Positions 53,571-62,321 of a stretch of 64,000 nt of DNA are shown here, piece after piece. Every line of letters starts with the position of its first letter. Position 1 is the stretch's first letter. Source of the stretch: Thiohalospira halophila DSM 15071 (GTDB lineage: Bacteria > Pseudomonadota > Gammaproteobacteria > Thiohalospirales > Thiohalospiraceae); the NCBI RefSeq assembly GCF_900112605.1, contig NZ_FOMJ01000002.1, forward strand, positions 1-64,000, written 5' to 3'. Under the pieces are notes generated by a model, which made no database searches, had not been told where the DNA came from, and was given only the letters and a program-made list of their open reading frames with translations. A program made the position numbers and the translations under genes.

Positions 53571-54125
53571 TCAATCGACCCGCGCCGTGCCCCAGGAGCG
53601 CCCCTCGCCATCCACCACATCGAGTCGGTCGAAGCCGGCGCGGGGGACGCGGGCCACCAGGCAGGGGTAGGTGAGCATGGGGGCGGTGACGGTGCCGGCT
53701 TCCGGCCGGCGGGCGCGGATCTCCATGCGTGCCTGGCCGTCGGGCTGGACCAGCACCCGCGGGGTGGCCAGCTCCAGGCTGTAGCCGGAGGTGGCGCGGC
53801 GGCCCATCTCCACCAGGACCAGGCCGTGGGAACGGAAGTTGATGGCGGGGAGCCCGCCGAAGCCGTCGATGGCATTGGCACCCAGGCGGCGAACCAGCCG
53901 CTCCCGGGCGCCGCTATCCCCGATCCAGGTGATGGCCGGCTGCGGACCCCGCGTGCCGCAGTCCACTCCGACATGCACCGTGCGCGCGGCCACCCGCGTG
54001 GGGCCCTCCCGGGTCTCGGCCGTGACTGAGGGGCTGGCGGCGTCGCTACCGCCGCTGGAGCAGGCGGTGATCAGCAGGGTTGCCAGGGCGAGGAGCGAGC
54101 GATTCAGTTCTCGGATGTTGAACAT
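53571..54125 (-). CDS. PrcB-like (protease complex-associated) lipoprotein
   Basis: 184 residues from ATG 54125. N-terminal lipoprotein signal LLALATLLITACSSGGS with the lipid-accepting cysteine at about 22. The C-terminal half contains FRSHGLVLVEMGRRATSGYSLELATP, the PrcB_C (PF14343) signature also seen in periplasmic proteins with a protease-inhibitor-like fold. Two other cysteines (VDCGTRG, YPCLVARVP). It diverges from the GGDEF-EAL gene. The partner protease is unknown. Confidence 0.75.
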   Translation of the reverse strand: MFNIRELNRSLLALATLLITACSSGGSDAASPSVTAETREGPTRVAARTVHVGVDCGTRGPQPAITWIGDSGARERLVRRLGANAIDGFGGLPAINFRSHGLVLVEMGRRATSGYSLELATPRVLVQPDGQARMEIRARRPEAGTVTAPMLTYPCLVARVPRAGFDRLDVVDGEGRSWGTARVD

Positions 54126-54180
54126 GGTCAATGAGCGTACAATCCTCCGAATGATCACGTAGCCGGGACAGGGAGTGTCA

Positions 54181-56718
54181 ATGGGCTGCTGGGTAGCGGG
54201 CATGGAGGCCTCGAAGGGGAAGCTCCTGTTCATGAGTACGGATCAGCCGGTCGAGGCGATCATCCACCCCCACATCCTGGAGTGCGCCCCCGAGGAGTCG
54301 CTGCGCGAGGTGGCTCGGCGCATGAGCGATCGGCGCTGCAGCTCCATCCTCGTGGTGGAGGACGGCCAGCCGGTCGGGATCTGGACCGAGCGCGATGCCC
54401 TCCGACTGGACTATGCCAGCGGCGACACCGGGCGTCGAGCCGTGGGCGAGGTCATGACCGCGCCGGTGAAGACCATCCCCGGCTCCACCCCGGCCAACGA
54501 GGTGGCCGTTCACTTTCAGGAGGACCAGGTCCGCCACTACCTGGTGGTGGACGCGGCCGGCCGACCTCAGGGGGTGGTGAGCCAGACCGACGTCGTCCTC
54601 AACCAGTCCATCGAGCACTACCTCCATCTGCGCGAGGTGGGCTCGGTGATGCGCCAGCATCCACCGCGGGTCGCCAACGACGCCAGTCTCAGCGAGGCGG
54701 TCACGACCCTGCGCGAGTACGGCGCCGATGCCGTGGTGGTGGGCGAGGATGCCGACCCGGGGATCCTCACCGAGCGCGACCTGGTGCGCGCCCTGGCCAG
54801 CGAGTCCACTACCGCTACTGCTGGTGAGCTGGCCAGTCGACCGCTGCTGGCGGCGCCGGTGGAGCAGAGCCTCTTCCACGTGCGCAACCTCATGGTGGAG
54901 GAGGCGGTGCGCCACGTCGGCGTCACCGACGATTCCGGCCGTATCACCGGCCTGGTGGGCTTTACCGACATCCTCTCCAGCGTGGAGTTCGTCTACGTCC
55001 GCGAACTCAAGAGCGCCCTGCGCGAGCGCGACCAGGCGCTGCAGACCTCGCGGAAGAACCTCCGCATGGCCGAGCGCATCATCGAGGCCTCGCCGGACGG
55101 CGTCATCATTACCGACAGCGAGACCCGCATCCAGTCGGTGAATCCGGCCTTTACCCGGCTCACCGGCTACCAGCCCGAGGAGGCCATCGGCCAGACGCCG
55201 GCCATGCTCTCCTCGGGGCGCCACGGGCCGGAGTTCTACCGCGAGATGTGGCGCGAGCTGCGCGAGCGGGGCCACTGGCAGGGGGAGATCTGGAACCGCC
55301 GCAAGAACGGCGAGATCTACCCCGAACTGCTGACCATTACCGGGATCGAGGACGACGAGGGTGTCGTCACCAACTACGCCGCCATGTTCTCCGATATCTC
55401 CCGGATCAAGGAGAATGAAGAGCGGATCCGGCGGCTGGCCTACTACGATGCCCTCACCGGCCTGCCCAACCGGCGGCTCTTCGACGACCGCCTCCAGGTC
55501 GCCATCGCCCAGGCGCACCGCTACGAGCATCAGCTGGCCCTGCTCTACGTCGACCTGGACCGCTTCAAGCGCGTCAACGACACCCTGGGCCACGCCGTGG
55601 GCGATGCTCTGCTGCTCCAGGTGGCCGACGCCATGCGCGCGGAGCTGCGCGAGGGCGATTCCCTGGCCCGCCTTGGCGGCGACGAGTTCGTGGTCCTGCT
55701 GCCGGAGATCGACGAGAGTCGGGATGCGGTGAACGTCGCCCGGCGCCTGGTGGAGCGGCTGGGCCACCCCTTCAACGTGGACGGCAACGAACTCTTCGTC
55801 ACCTCCAGCGTCGGTATCAGTCTCTACCCCCTGGATGGCGACGACGGCGAGGCCCTCTCCCGGGCGGCGGACAACGCCATGTACCGGGCCAAGGAGCTGG
55901 GCCGCAATACCTACCAGCTCTACACCCCGGAGATGAACGCCCACACCTTCCAGAGCCTGACCCTGGAAAACCATCTCCGCCGGGCGTTGGAGCGGGAGCA
56001 GTTCGAGTGCTACTACCAGCCCCTGGTGGATGCCGCCAGCGGCGAGCTGGTCTCCGCCGAGGCGTTGCTGCGCTGGCACCATCCCGACATGGGGCTGGTC
56101 TCGCCGGCGGATTTCATTCCCCTGGCGGAGGAGACCGGGCTTATCGGCCCCATCGGGGACTGGGTCCTCCACCACGTCTGCCAGCAGCTGCGCTGGTGGC
56201 AGGAGGCCGGCCTGCCGGTGGTTCCGGTGGGGGTGAATATCTCGGCGCTGCAGTTCGGCCGCGACAACCCGGTGGAGCCCCTCGAGGCGGCACTGGCCGA
56301 TTCCGGGATCGACCCGGGGCTGCTGGCGCTGGAGCTCACCGAGGGGGTGCTCATGCAGGATACCCAGAGGTCGGTGGAGCGTCTGCGCCGGATCCGCGAC
56401 ATGGGCCTGGGGGTCGCGGTGGACGACTTCGGGACCGGTTATTCCTCCCTGGCCTACCTGCGCCGCTTCCCCATCACGGCGCTCAAGGTGGACCAGTCCT
56501 TCGTGAAGGGGATCGCCGAGGACCCGGAGGATGCCGCCATCGTCTCCACGGTAGTCAGCCTCGGCCGTAGCCTGGGGCTCAAGGTCGTTGCCGAGGGGGT
56601 GGAGACGCCGGGGCAGCTCGCCTTCCTCCAGGAGGAGGGCTGCCACGTCGCTCAGGGCTTTCACTTCGGGTATCCCCAGCCGGCGGAGGCCTTCGCCGCC
56701 GACTGGCTAGTGGACTAG
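54181..56718 (+). CDS. CBS-PAS-GGDEF-EAL cyclic-di-GMP signalling protein
   Basis: Synthesises and/or hydrolyses c-di-GMP. Start ATG 54181 is preferred for the AGGGAG site 5 bases upstream (845 residues); ATG 54232 also possible. Four CBS motifs at about 30-270 (tandem pairs, ending TGLVGFTDILSS), a short coiled region, PAS (about 300-410, MAERIIEASPDGVII), GGDEF domain with intact GGDEF (499-503), and EAL domain with EAL (E627) and DDFGTGYSSL. No membrane segments, so cytosolic. CBS pairs usually bind adenine nucleotides, so adenylate status may set output (inferred). Confidence 0.93.
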   Translation: MGCWVAGMEASKGKLLFMSTDQPVEAIIHPHILECAPEESLREVARRMSDRRCSSILVVEDGQPVGIWTERDALRLDYASGDTGRRAVGEVMTAPVKTIPGSTPANEVAVHFQEDQVRHYLVVDAAGRPQGVVSQTDVVLNQSIEHYLHLREVGSVMRQHPPRVANDASLSEAVTTLREYGADAVVVGEDADPGILTERDLVRALASESTTATAGELASRPLLAAPVEQSLFHVRNLMVEEAVRHVGVTDDSGRITGLVGFTDILSSVEFVYVRELKSALRERDQALQTSRKNLRMAERIIEASPDGVIITDSETRIQSVNPAFTRLTGYQPEEAIGQTPAMLSSGRHGPEFYREMWRELRERGHWQGEIWNRRKNGEIYPELLTITGIEDDEGVVTNYAAMFSDISRIKENEERIRRLAYYDALTGLPNRRLFDDRLQVAIAQAHRYEHQLALLYVDLDRFKRVNDTLGHAVGDALLLQVADAMRAELREGDSLARLGGDEFVVLLPEIDESRDAVNVARRLVERLGHPFNVDGNELFVTSSVGISLYPLDGDDGEALSRAADNAMYRAKELGRNTYQLYTPEMNAHTFQSLTLENHLRRALEREQFECYYQPLVDAASGELVSAEALLRWHHPDMGLVSPADFIPLAEETGLIGPIGDWVLHHVCQQLRWWQEAGLPVVPVGVNISALQFGRDNPVEPLEAALADSGIDPGLLALELTEGVLMQDTQRSVERLRRIRDMGLGVAVDDFGTGYSSLAYLRRFPITALKVDQSFVKGIAEDPEDAAIVSTVVSLGRSLGLKVVAEGVETPGQLAFLQEEGCHVAQGFHFGYPQPAEAFAADWLVD

Positions 56719-56735
56719 GTCCGACTCGGCACCCT

Positions 56736-57596
56736 TCAGGTACCGATGGCGTCCAGACGCAGGGAGAGGTCCAGGGCGCGCACATCCTTGGTGAGTGCCC
56801 CCACGGAGATGCAGTCCACCCCGGTCTGCGCCACCTCGCCCACCCGCTGCGGGGTCATGTTCCCCGAGGCCTCCAGCACCACGTGGCCACCGGCGGCCTC
56901 CACCGCCGCCTGGAGCGTCTCGGTGTCCATGTTGTCCAGCAGGATCCGGTCGGCGCCGGCATCCATGGCCTCCAGCAGCTGATCCACCGTCTCCACCTCC
57001 ACCTCCAGCGGCAGCCGGGGGGCGTGATGGCGGGCCGTGGTCACCGCCGCCGGGATGGAGCCGGCGGCGGCGATGTGGTTCTCCTTGATGAGGATGGCGT
57101 CGAACAGCCCCAGCCGGTGGTTGGTGCCGCCGCCGCAGAGGACGGCGTACTTCTGAGCCAGGCGCAGGCCGGGGAGGGTCTTGCGGGTGTCCAGGATGTC
57201 CACGTCGGTCCCGGCGGCCGCCTGGACGAAGGTCCGGGTGGTGGTGGCCGTCCCCGACAGGGTCTGGAGGAAGTTCAGCGCCGTGCGCTCGGCGCTCACG
57301 ATGGCCCGCGCCGGGCCGCGCAGGTGGCAGATCTGCGCCCCCGCGCTCAGGGAGTCACCATCGCCCTGGTACCAGGTGATGGTGACGTCCGGGTCCAGCT
57401 CGGTGAAGGCGGCCTCGAACCAGGGGGCACCGGCAAGCACCCCGCGCTCCCGGCAGATGACCCGGCCATCGGCCACGGCATCCGAGGGGATGCCGGCGGC
57501 GGTGGGATCGTCCCCGCGGCCCAGGTCCTCCTCCAGGGCGGCGCGGACCTGGCGGGTGATGGCGGCGGGGCTGAGGTAATCGGGCAAGTTGGTCAA
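56736..57596 (-). CDS. nadC: Nicotinate-nucleotide pyrophosphorylase (carboxylating)
   Basis: Quinolinate phosphoribosyltransferase of NAD synthesis. 286 residues from TTG 57596 with an AGGAG site before it. Has AALEEDLGRGDDPTA, ERTALNFLQTLSGTAT, DTRKTLPGLRLAQKYAV, and LIKENH, all NadC signatures. It is separated by 17 bases from the P-type ATPase, so may be read through with it. Confidence 0.96.
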   Translation of the reverse strand: MTNLPDYLSPAAITRQVRAALEEDLGRGDDPTAAGIPSDAVADGRVICRERGVLAGAPWFEAAFTELDPDVTITWYQGDGDSLSAGAQICHLRGPARAIVSAERTALNFLQTLSGTATTTRTFVQAAAGTDVDILDTRKTLPGLRLAQKYAVLCGGGTNHRLGLFDAILIKENHIAAAGSIPAAVTTARHHAPRLPLEVEVETVDQLLEAMDAGADRILLDNMDTETLQAAVEAAGGHVVLEASGNMTPQRVGEVAQTGVDCISVGALTKDVRALDLSLRLDAIGT

Positions 57597-57613
57597 GATG
57601 GCTCCTCAAGGGC

Positions 57614-60307
57614 TCAGGACTGGCGGCCACGGTGACGCTGGAGGGCCTTCTCGGCCTCCACGATGACGAACAGTGCCACGCCGGCAGCGAGGATGGCCAG
57701 CCAAACGGTCGGCGCGGGCGGGGCGGTGCCGAAGAGCAGCTGCAGCGGCGGCGCCCAGGTGAAGAGCCCCTGGAGGATCACCAGGGCGCCCACGGCGATC
57801 CAGATCGCCCGGTTACCGGTGAGGCCGTGGTGGCCGACGCTGCCGGTGGTGATGAAGCGGGCGTTGAAGAGGTAGAAGATCTCCAGCACCACCAGGGCGT
57901 TCACCGCCGCGGTGCGGGCCACCTCGATACCGGCCTCCATGGCCTGCTGCCAGACGAAGACCCCGCCGGCGGCGGCGAGCATGAGCGCCGAGACCATGGT
58001 GATGCGCCAGATCAGGAAACCGGAGAGCAGCGGCTCCCGGGCGTTCCGGGGTGGGCGCTCCATGACGCCCGGCTCGGAGGGCTCGAAGGCCAGGGCCAGG
58101 GCCAGGGTCACGGCGGTGACCATGTTCACCCAGAGGATCTGCACCGGTGTGATGGGCAGGGTATAACCTAGGGCGATGGCCGCCAGGAGGATGAGTGCCT
58201 GGCCCCCGTTGGTGGGCAGGATGAAGAGGATCGCCTTCTTGAGGTTGTCGTAGACGGTGCGGCCCTCGCGCACGGCGGCGGCGATGGAGGCGAAGTTGTC
58301 GTCCGCGAGCACCATCTCCGCCGCCTCCTTGGCCACCTCGGTGCCGTTGCGGCCCATGGCCACGCCCACGTCCGCCTGCTTGAGCGCCGGGGCGTCGTTG
58401 ACGCCGTCGCCGGTCATGGCCACCACCTGGTCCCGGGCCTGGATGGCGCGGACCAGGCGGAGCTTGTGCTCCGGGCTGGTGCGGGCGAAGACATCCACCC
58501 GGTCCACCTCGTCGTCGAGGGTGGCGTCGTCCATGCGGTCGACATCGGCGCCGGTGAGGACCCGCTCGCCGTCGCCGATCCCCATCTGGCCGCCGATGGC
58601 GGCGGCGGTGATGGCGTGGTCGCCGGTGATCATCTTCACCCGGATCCCGGCGCGCCGGCACTCGGCCACCGCGCGGATGGCCTCTTCCCGGGGCGGGTCG
58701 ATGATCCCTACCAGTCCCAGCAGGGTCAGGCCGCCCTCGATATCCTCGAAGCGCAGGTCGTGGCGGTGGTCGGCGGCGGGGGCGAAGGCGACGGCGAGGA
58801 CCCGCTGGCCCTCACGCCCCAGGGTCTCCATGCGCTCCGTCCATTCGGTGTGGTTCAGCGGCTTTTCGTCGCCGTCCACGCGGACGTGGCTGCACCGCTC
58901 CAGTACCGCCTCCGGCGCCCCCTTGACGAAGATGAAGGCGTGGCCGGCGTGGTCGTGGTGGAGGGTGGCCATGAGCTTGTGCGCGGAGTCGAAGGGGATG
59001 ACGTCGTCCCGTGGGCGTGCCTCCTCCTCCCGGGCGCCGTCCAGCCCCAGCTTGCCCGCCAGAGTGACCAGGGCGCCCTCGGTGGGGTCCCCGGCCAGCC
59101 GCCATTGGCCATCGATCTCGAAGACGCTGGCGTCGTTGCACAGCAGTCCGGCGCGGCCGAGCTCCATGAGGGTGTCATCCGCGGCCGGATCCACCTCCTC
59201 GCCGTCCAGGCGGAAGGCGCCCCGGGGTTCGTAGCCGGCCCCGGTGACGTGGTAGGCCCGCTCGGCGGTGAGGACCTGCTGCACGGTCATCTCGTTGCGG
59301 GTCAGGGTCCCGGTCTTGTCGGAACCGATCACCGAGACGGAGCCCAGGGTCTCCACCGCCGGCAGCTTGCGCACGATGGCGTTGCGTCGCGCCATGGCCT
59401 GGACGCCGATGGCCAGCGTGATGGTCATGATGGCCGGCAGCCCCTCGGGGATGGCGGCCACCGCCAGGCTCACGGCGGCCAGGAACATCTCGGTGAGGGC
59501 GTAGTCGCGCACCAGGATGCCGAAGGCGAAGGCCAGGCCGGCCACGGCCAGGATCACGGCGCTCAGGACCCGGCCGAAGTTGGCCACCTGTCGCAGCAGC
59601 GGCGTCTGCAGGGTCTGGACCTCCTCCAGCATGGCGCTGATCCGGCCGATCTCGGTGGTATCGCCGGTGGCAACGACCACGCCGCTGGCCTGGCCGTAGG
59701 TCACCAGGGTGCCGGAGTAGGCCATGCCGCGACGATCGCCCAGGGCGGCGTCGCCGGCCACGGTCTCGGTGGTCTTCTCCACCGCCACCGATTCCCCGGT
59801 GAGGACCGACTCGTCGATCTGCAGGTCGCGCGCCTTGAACAGGCGCAGGTCGGCCGGGACCTTGTCGCCCGGGGCCAGCAGGACGACGTCGCCGGGGACC
59901 AGCGCGGTGGCGTCCACGGTGGTGCTCTGGCCGCCCCGCCGCACGGTGGCCCGGGGCGAGAGCATGTTGCGGATGGCGTCCAGCGCCTGTTCCGCCTTGC
60001 CCTCCTGCAGGAAGCCGATGATGGCGTTGATGATGACCACGCCGACGATGACGCCGGTGTCCACCCAGTGGCCGAGCAGGGCCGTGACCGCCGCGGCGGC
60101 GAGGAGTACGTAGATGAGGACGTTGTGGAACTGGGCGAGAAGGCGGGAGAGGGCGGAGCGCCGGGCGGCGGTGGTGATGCGGTTGGGCCCGTGGCGGGTC
60201 AGCCGCTGCTCGGCCTCGCTGGCGGAGAGCCCTTCCGGCTGGCTCTCCAGGGCGGAGAGCGCGGCATCGGCCTCCAGGGTGTGCCACGCCTGTTCGGTCT
60301 CCGTCAT
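57614..60307 (-). CDS. P2-type cation-transporting ATPase
   Basis: Type II P-type ATPase. 897 residues: N-terminal cation-ATPase domain (PEGLSASEAEQRL), actuator loop LTGESVAVEKT, TM4 AAIPEGLPA, phosphorylation D330 in GSDKTGTLTRNEM, FVKGAPEAVLERC, TGDGVNDAPALKQADVGVAMG, and a C-terminal membrane domain. PEGLPA is the Ca2+-ATPase form, but TM6 reads LWVNMVTAVTLALALAFEP, with Ala where Ca2+ pumps have Asp (NxVTD). So the ion, perhaps Na+, K+ or Ca2+, is not certain. It overlaps the UspA stop by 4 bases and lies within the mnh cluster. Confidence 0.9.
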   Translation of the reverse strand: MTETEQAWHTLEADAALSALESQPEGLSASEAEQRLTRHGPNRITTAARRSALSRLLAQFHNVLIYVLLAAAAVTALLGHWVDTGVIVGVVIINAIIGFLQEGKAEQALDAIRNMLSPRATVRRGGQSTTVDATALVPGDVVLLAPGDKVPADLRLFKARDLQIDESVLTGESVAVEKTTETVAGDAALGDRRGMAYSGTLVTYGQASGVVVATGDTTEIGRISAMLEEVQTLQTPLLRQVANFGRVLSAVILAVAGLAFAFGILVRDYALTEMFLAAVSLAVAAIPEGLPAIMTITLAIGVQAMARRNAIVRKLPAVETLGSVSVIGSDKTGTLTRNEMTVQQVLTAERAYHVTGAGYEPRGAFRLDGEEVDPAADDTLMELGRAGLLCNDASVFEIDGQWRLAGDPTEGALVTLAGKLGLDGAREEEARPRDDVIPFDSAHKLMATLHHDHAGHAFIFVKGAPEAVLERCSHVRVDGDEKPLNHTEWTERMETLGREGQRVLAVAFAPAADHRHDLRFEDIEGGLTLLGLVGIIDPPREEAIRAVAECRRAGIRVKMITGDHAITAAAIGGQMGIGDGERVLTGADVDRMDDATLDDEVDRVDVFARTSPEHKLRLVRAIQARDQVVAMTGDGVNDAPALKQADVGVAMGRNGTEVAKEAAEMVLADDNFASIAAAVREGRTVYDNLKKAILFILPTNGGQALILLAAIALGYTLPITPVQILWVNMVTAVTLALALAFEPSEPGVMERPPRNAREPLLSGFLIWRITMVSALMLAAAGGVFVWQQAMEAGIEVARTAAVNALVVLEIFYLFNARFITTGSVGHHGLTGNRAIWIAVGALVILQGLFTWAPPLQLLFGTAPPAPTVWLAILAAGVALFVIVEAEKALQRHRGRQS

Positions 60308-61197
60308 CTCTCCTCCTCCCGATTCTCGTCCCGGGTCCCGCTGACGAGGATGTCCCCCGGGGCATGGCGCAGGCAGTCCGTCGCCGTGCTGCCCAGCAAC
60401 AGGCGTTCCACGCCGTGGCGACCGCTGGCCCCCACGGCGGTGACGTCGGGTTGATACTGGCCCATCAGTCGCCGCAATACCAGGCGGGGATCGCCGGCGC
60501 GGACCAGCAGGTGGGGGACGATGGCCGCCGTGAGGTATTCCCGCGCCCAGCGGCCCAGCTCCTCCCGGGCCGCGGCCAAGGTGGCGTTGTGCTGGCGTTC
60601 CACCTCCGCCTCCGCCACGCCGGCGGCGCGGGCGCGATCCTCCTGCCAGTCATCCACCACGTGGGCCAGGGAGAATTCCGCCTGGGGAAAGAGGGTCGCC
60701 GCGGCGGTCAGGGCGGCGGCGGCGCCCTCGGAGAGGTCGCTGGCGGCCAGGACGGTCCGGATCGGATCCCCGGCGCCGCGCCGCAGGACGAGGACCGGGC
60801 AGTGTGCCTCGCGGACCACGCGTTCGGTCACGGTGCCGAGTTCGGCATCCCGCTCACTGACGGCGCCGATGCAGAGGAGGCCGGCATCGGTCTCGTCGGC
60901 CGCCATGACGATGCACCGGTCCGGGCGGCCGTGCTGGATCCGGGAGCGGGCGGCCACGCCGGTGGCCTGCTCCAGGTCGGCGGCCAGCCCCTCCAGGGCG
61001 CTGGCCGCGGCGTGGTCCCGGGTGTTGGCCGGTTCGCCGCCATTCGGGACGGGGTGGCTGGAACGGCGGTCCTCAACCACGTGGATCAGGGTCAGGTTCG
61101 CGCCGTGCTGCAGCGCCAGTTCGGCACCGCGCCAGGCCGCTGTATTGCCCCCGGGCGAGAGGTCGGTGGCGGCGAGGATCCGGCGCGGCGCCCCCAT
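60304..61197 (-). CDS. Tandem UspA-domain universal stress protein
   Basis: 297 residues, two Usp repeats: repeat 1 (1-145) MGAPRRILAATDLSPGG...CIGAVSERDAELGTVTERVVREAHCPVLVL; repeat 2 (150-295) RTVLAASDLSEGAAAAL...VGASGRHGVERLLLGSTATDCLRH. Both repeats carry a recognisable GxxGxxx-S/T ATP-binding type end. Overlaps the ATPase and starts 3 bases after mnhG, so part of the same operon. Probably a nucleotide-sensing partner of the ion transporters (inferred). Confidence 0.88.
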   Translation of the reverse strand: MGAPRRILAATDLSPGGNTAAWRGAELALQHGANLTLIHVVEDRRSSHPVPNGGEPANTRDHAAASALEGLAADLEQATGVAARSRIQHGRPDRCIVMAADETDAGLLCIGAVSERDAELGTVTERVVREAHCPVLVLRRGAGDPIRTVLAASDLSEGAAAALTAAATLFPQAEFSLAHVVDDWQEDRARAAGVAEAEVERQHNATLAAAREELGRWAREYLTAAIVPHLLVRAGDPRLVLRRLMGQYQPDVTAVGASGRHGVERLLLGSTATDCLRHAPGDILVSGTRDENREEER

Positions 61198-61200
61198 GGC

Positions 61201-61539
61201 CTACTCCTCCCGGCCGTCGTGGTAGGAGCGCCGGGGCGGGGTGGTCCGGCTCGGCGCGCCCAGGTGGAGTGCCGTGCGCGCCAGGAGGTAGGCGCTGATG
61301 GGGGCGGTGATGAAGAGGAAGAGTGTCACCAGCAGCTCGTGGAGGCTCACGCCACCGCCGGTGACGCTGAAGTGGAGCACCGAGGCGAGCAGGGTCGCCC
61401 CCACGCCCAGGGTGGTGGCCTTGGTGGGGCCGTGCAGGCGCATGAACAGGTCCGGCAGCCGCGCCAGGCCGATGGAGCCCACCAGAGTGAAGCCGGCGCC
61501 GAGGAGCAGGAGCAGGGCGATGAGGATCTCGACGAGCAC
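61201..61539 (-). CDS. mnhG: Na+/H+ antiporter subunit G (Mnh/Mrp)
   Basis: 112 residues from GTG 61539. Three membrane helices; family motif LARLPDLFMRLHGPTKATTLGVG. Last antiporter subunit before the UspA gene. Confidence 0.92.
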   Translation of the reverse strand: MLVEILIALLLLLGAGFTLVGSIGLARLPDLFMRLHGPTKATTLGVGATLLASVLHFSVTGGGVSLHELLVTLFLFITAPISAYLLARTALHLGAPSRTTPPRRSYHDGREE

Positions 61540-61549
61540 GTTTCGCCTC

Positions 61550-61819
61550 CTATTCGATGATGTCGCCGCGCAACAGGTACTTGGTCAGCGCCACGGTGCC
61601 GACGAAGCCCATCATGGCAATGAGCAGGGCCGCCTCGAAATAGGTGGCGCTGTCCAGCCGGATCCCCACCAGCACCAGCAGGGCGATGGTGTTGATGTAG
61701 AGGGTGTCCAGCCCGAGGATGCGGTCGGAGACACTGGGCCCGATGAGAATGCGCCAGACGTTGAGCAGCATGGCGACCACCACCATGCCGATGGCGATGG
61801 GCAGGACCGCGTTCAGCAT
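61550..61819 (-). CDS. mnhF: Na+/H+ antiporter subunit F (Mnh/Mrp)
   Basis: 89 residues, three membrane helices with GPSVSDRILGLDTLYINTIALLVLVG, the MrpF signature. Its ATG overlaps the mnhE stop by 7 bases. Confidence 0.92.
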   Translation of the reverse strand: MLNAVLPIAIGMVVVAMLLNVWRILIGPSVSDRILGLDTLYINTIALLVLVGIRLDSATYFEAALLIAMMGFVGTVALTKYLLRGDIIE

Positions 61820-62304
61820 CCGAAGATCTCCTTGAGCGGCGCCTCGTAGCGCGCCTTGACCTGTTCGGCCACCGCCGCCGGGTCATCGGCGTGGAGGGCG
61901 TGGACCAGCAGCCAGCACCGGTCGTCGGAGACGTCCGCCGAGACCGTCCCCGGTGTCAGGGAGACGGTGCTGGCGAAGACGGTGAGGGCGAAATCGTCGG
62001 TCAGATCCACCGGCACCTCCACGAAGGTCGGCTGGAGGCTGCTCACCGGCCCCAGGACCTGGCGGGCCACCTCGAAATTGGCCACCACGATATCGGCCAG
62101 GACCCGGCCGATGTAGGCCGGGATCCGCCCCGGCCGCGCCAGTCGGGGTCGATCCGGCCAGAAACGCCAGGTGATCCAGGGGATGGTCAGCCCCAGCACC
62201 GCGGCCAGGAGCAGGTGGCCGATGGTCACGGTATTCGCCACCAGCAGCCAGGTGGCCGCCAGCACCAGGGAGAGCACGGGATGGGGTAACAGGGGTCGGG
62301 TCAC
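61813..62304 (-). CDS. mnhE: Na+/H+ antiporter subunit E (Mnh/Mrp)
   Basis: 163 residues from GTG 62304, preferred because GGAGGAGAGG precedes it; a GTG at 62325 that overlaps the mnhD stop is the alternative. Two to three N-terminal membrane helices and the soluble domain with VFASTVSLTPGTVSADVSDD, typical of MrpE. Confidence 0.9.
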   Translation of the reverse strand: MTRPLLPHPVLSLVLAATWLLVANTVTIGHLLLAAVLGLTIPWITWRFWPDRPRLARPGRIPAYIGRVLADIVVANFEVARQVLGPVSSLQPTFVEVPVDLTDDFALTVFASTVSLTPGTVSADVSDDRCWLLVHALHADDPAAVAEQVKARYEAPLKEIFGC

Positions 62305-62321
62305 GGCCTCTCCTCCTCCGG

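Noticed and set aside
54178-56664. 828-codon minus-strand frame opposite the GGDEF-EAL gene
   Set aside because: The plus strand has intact GGDEF and EAL motifs; the reverse frame has none.
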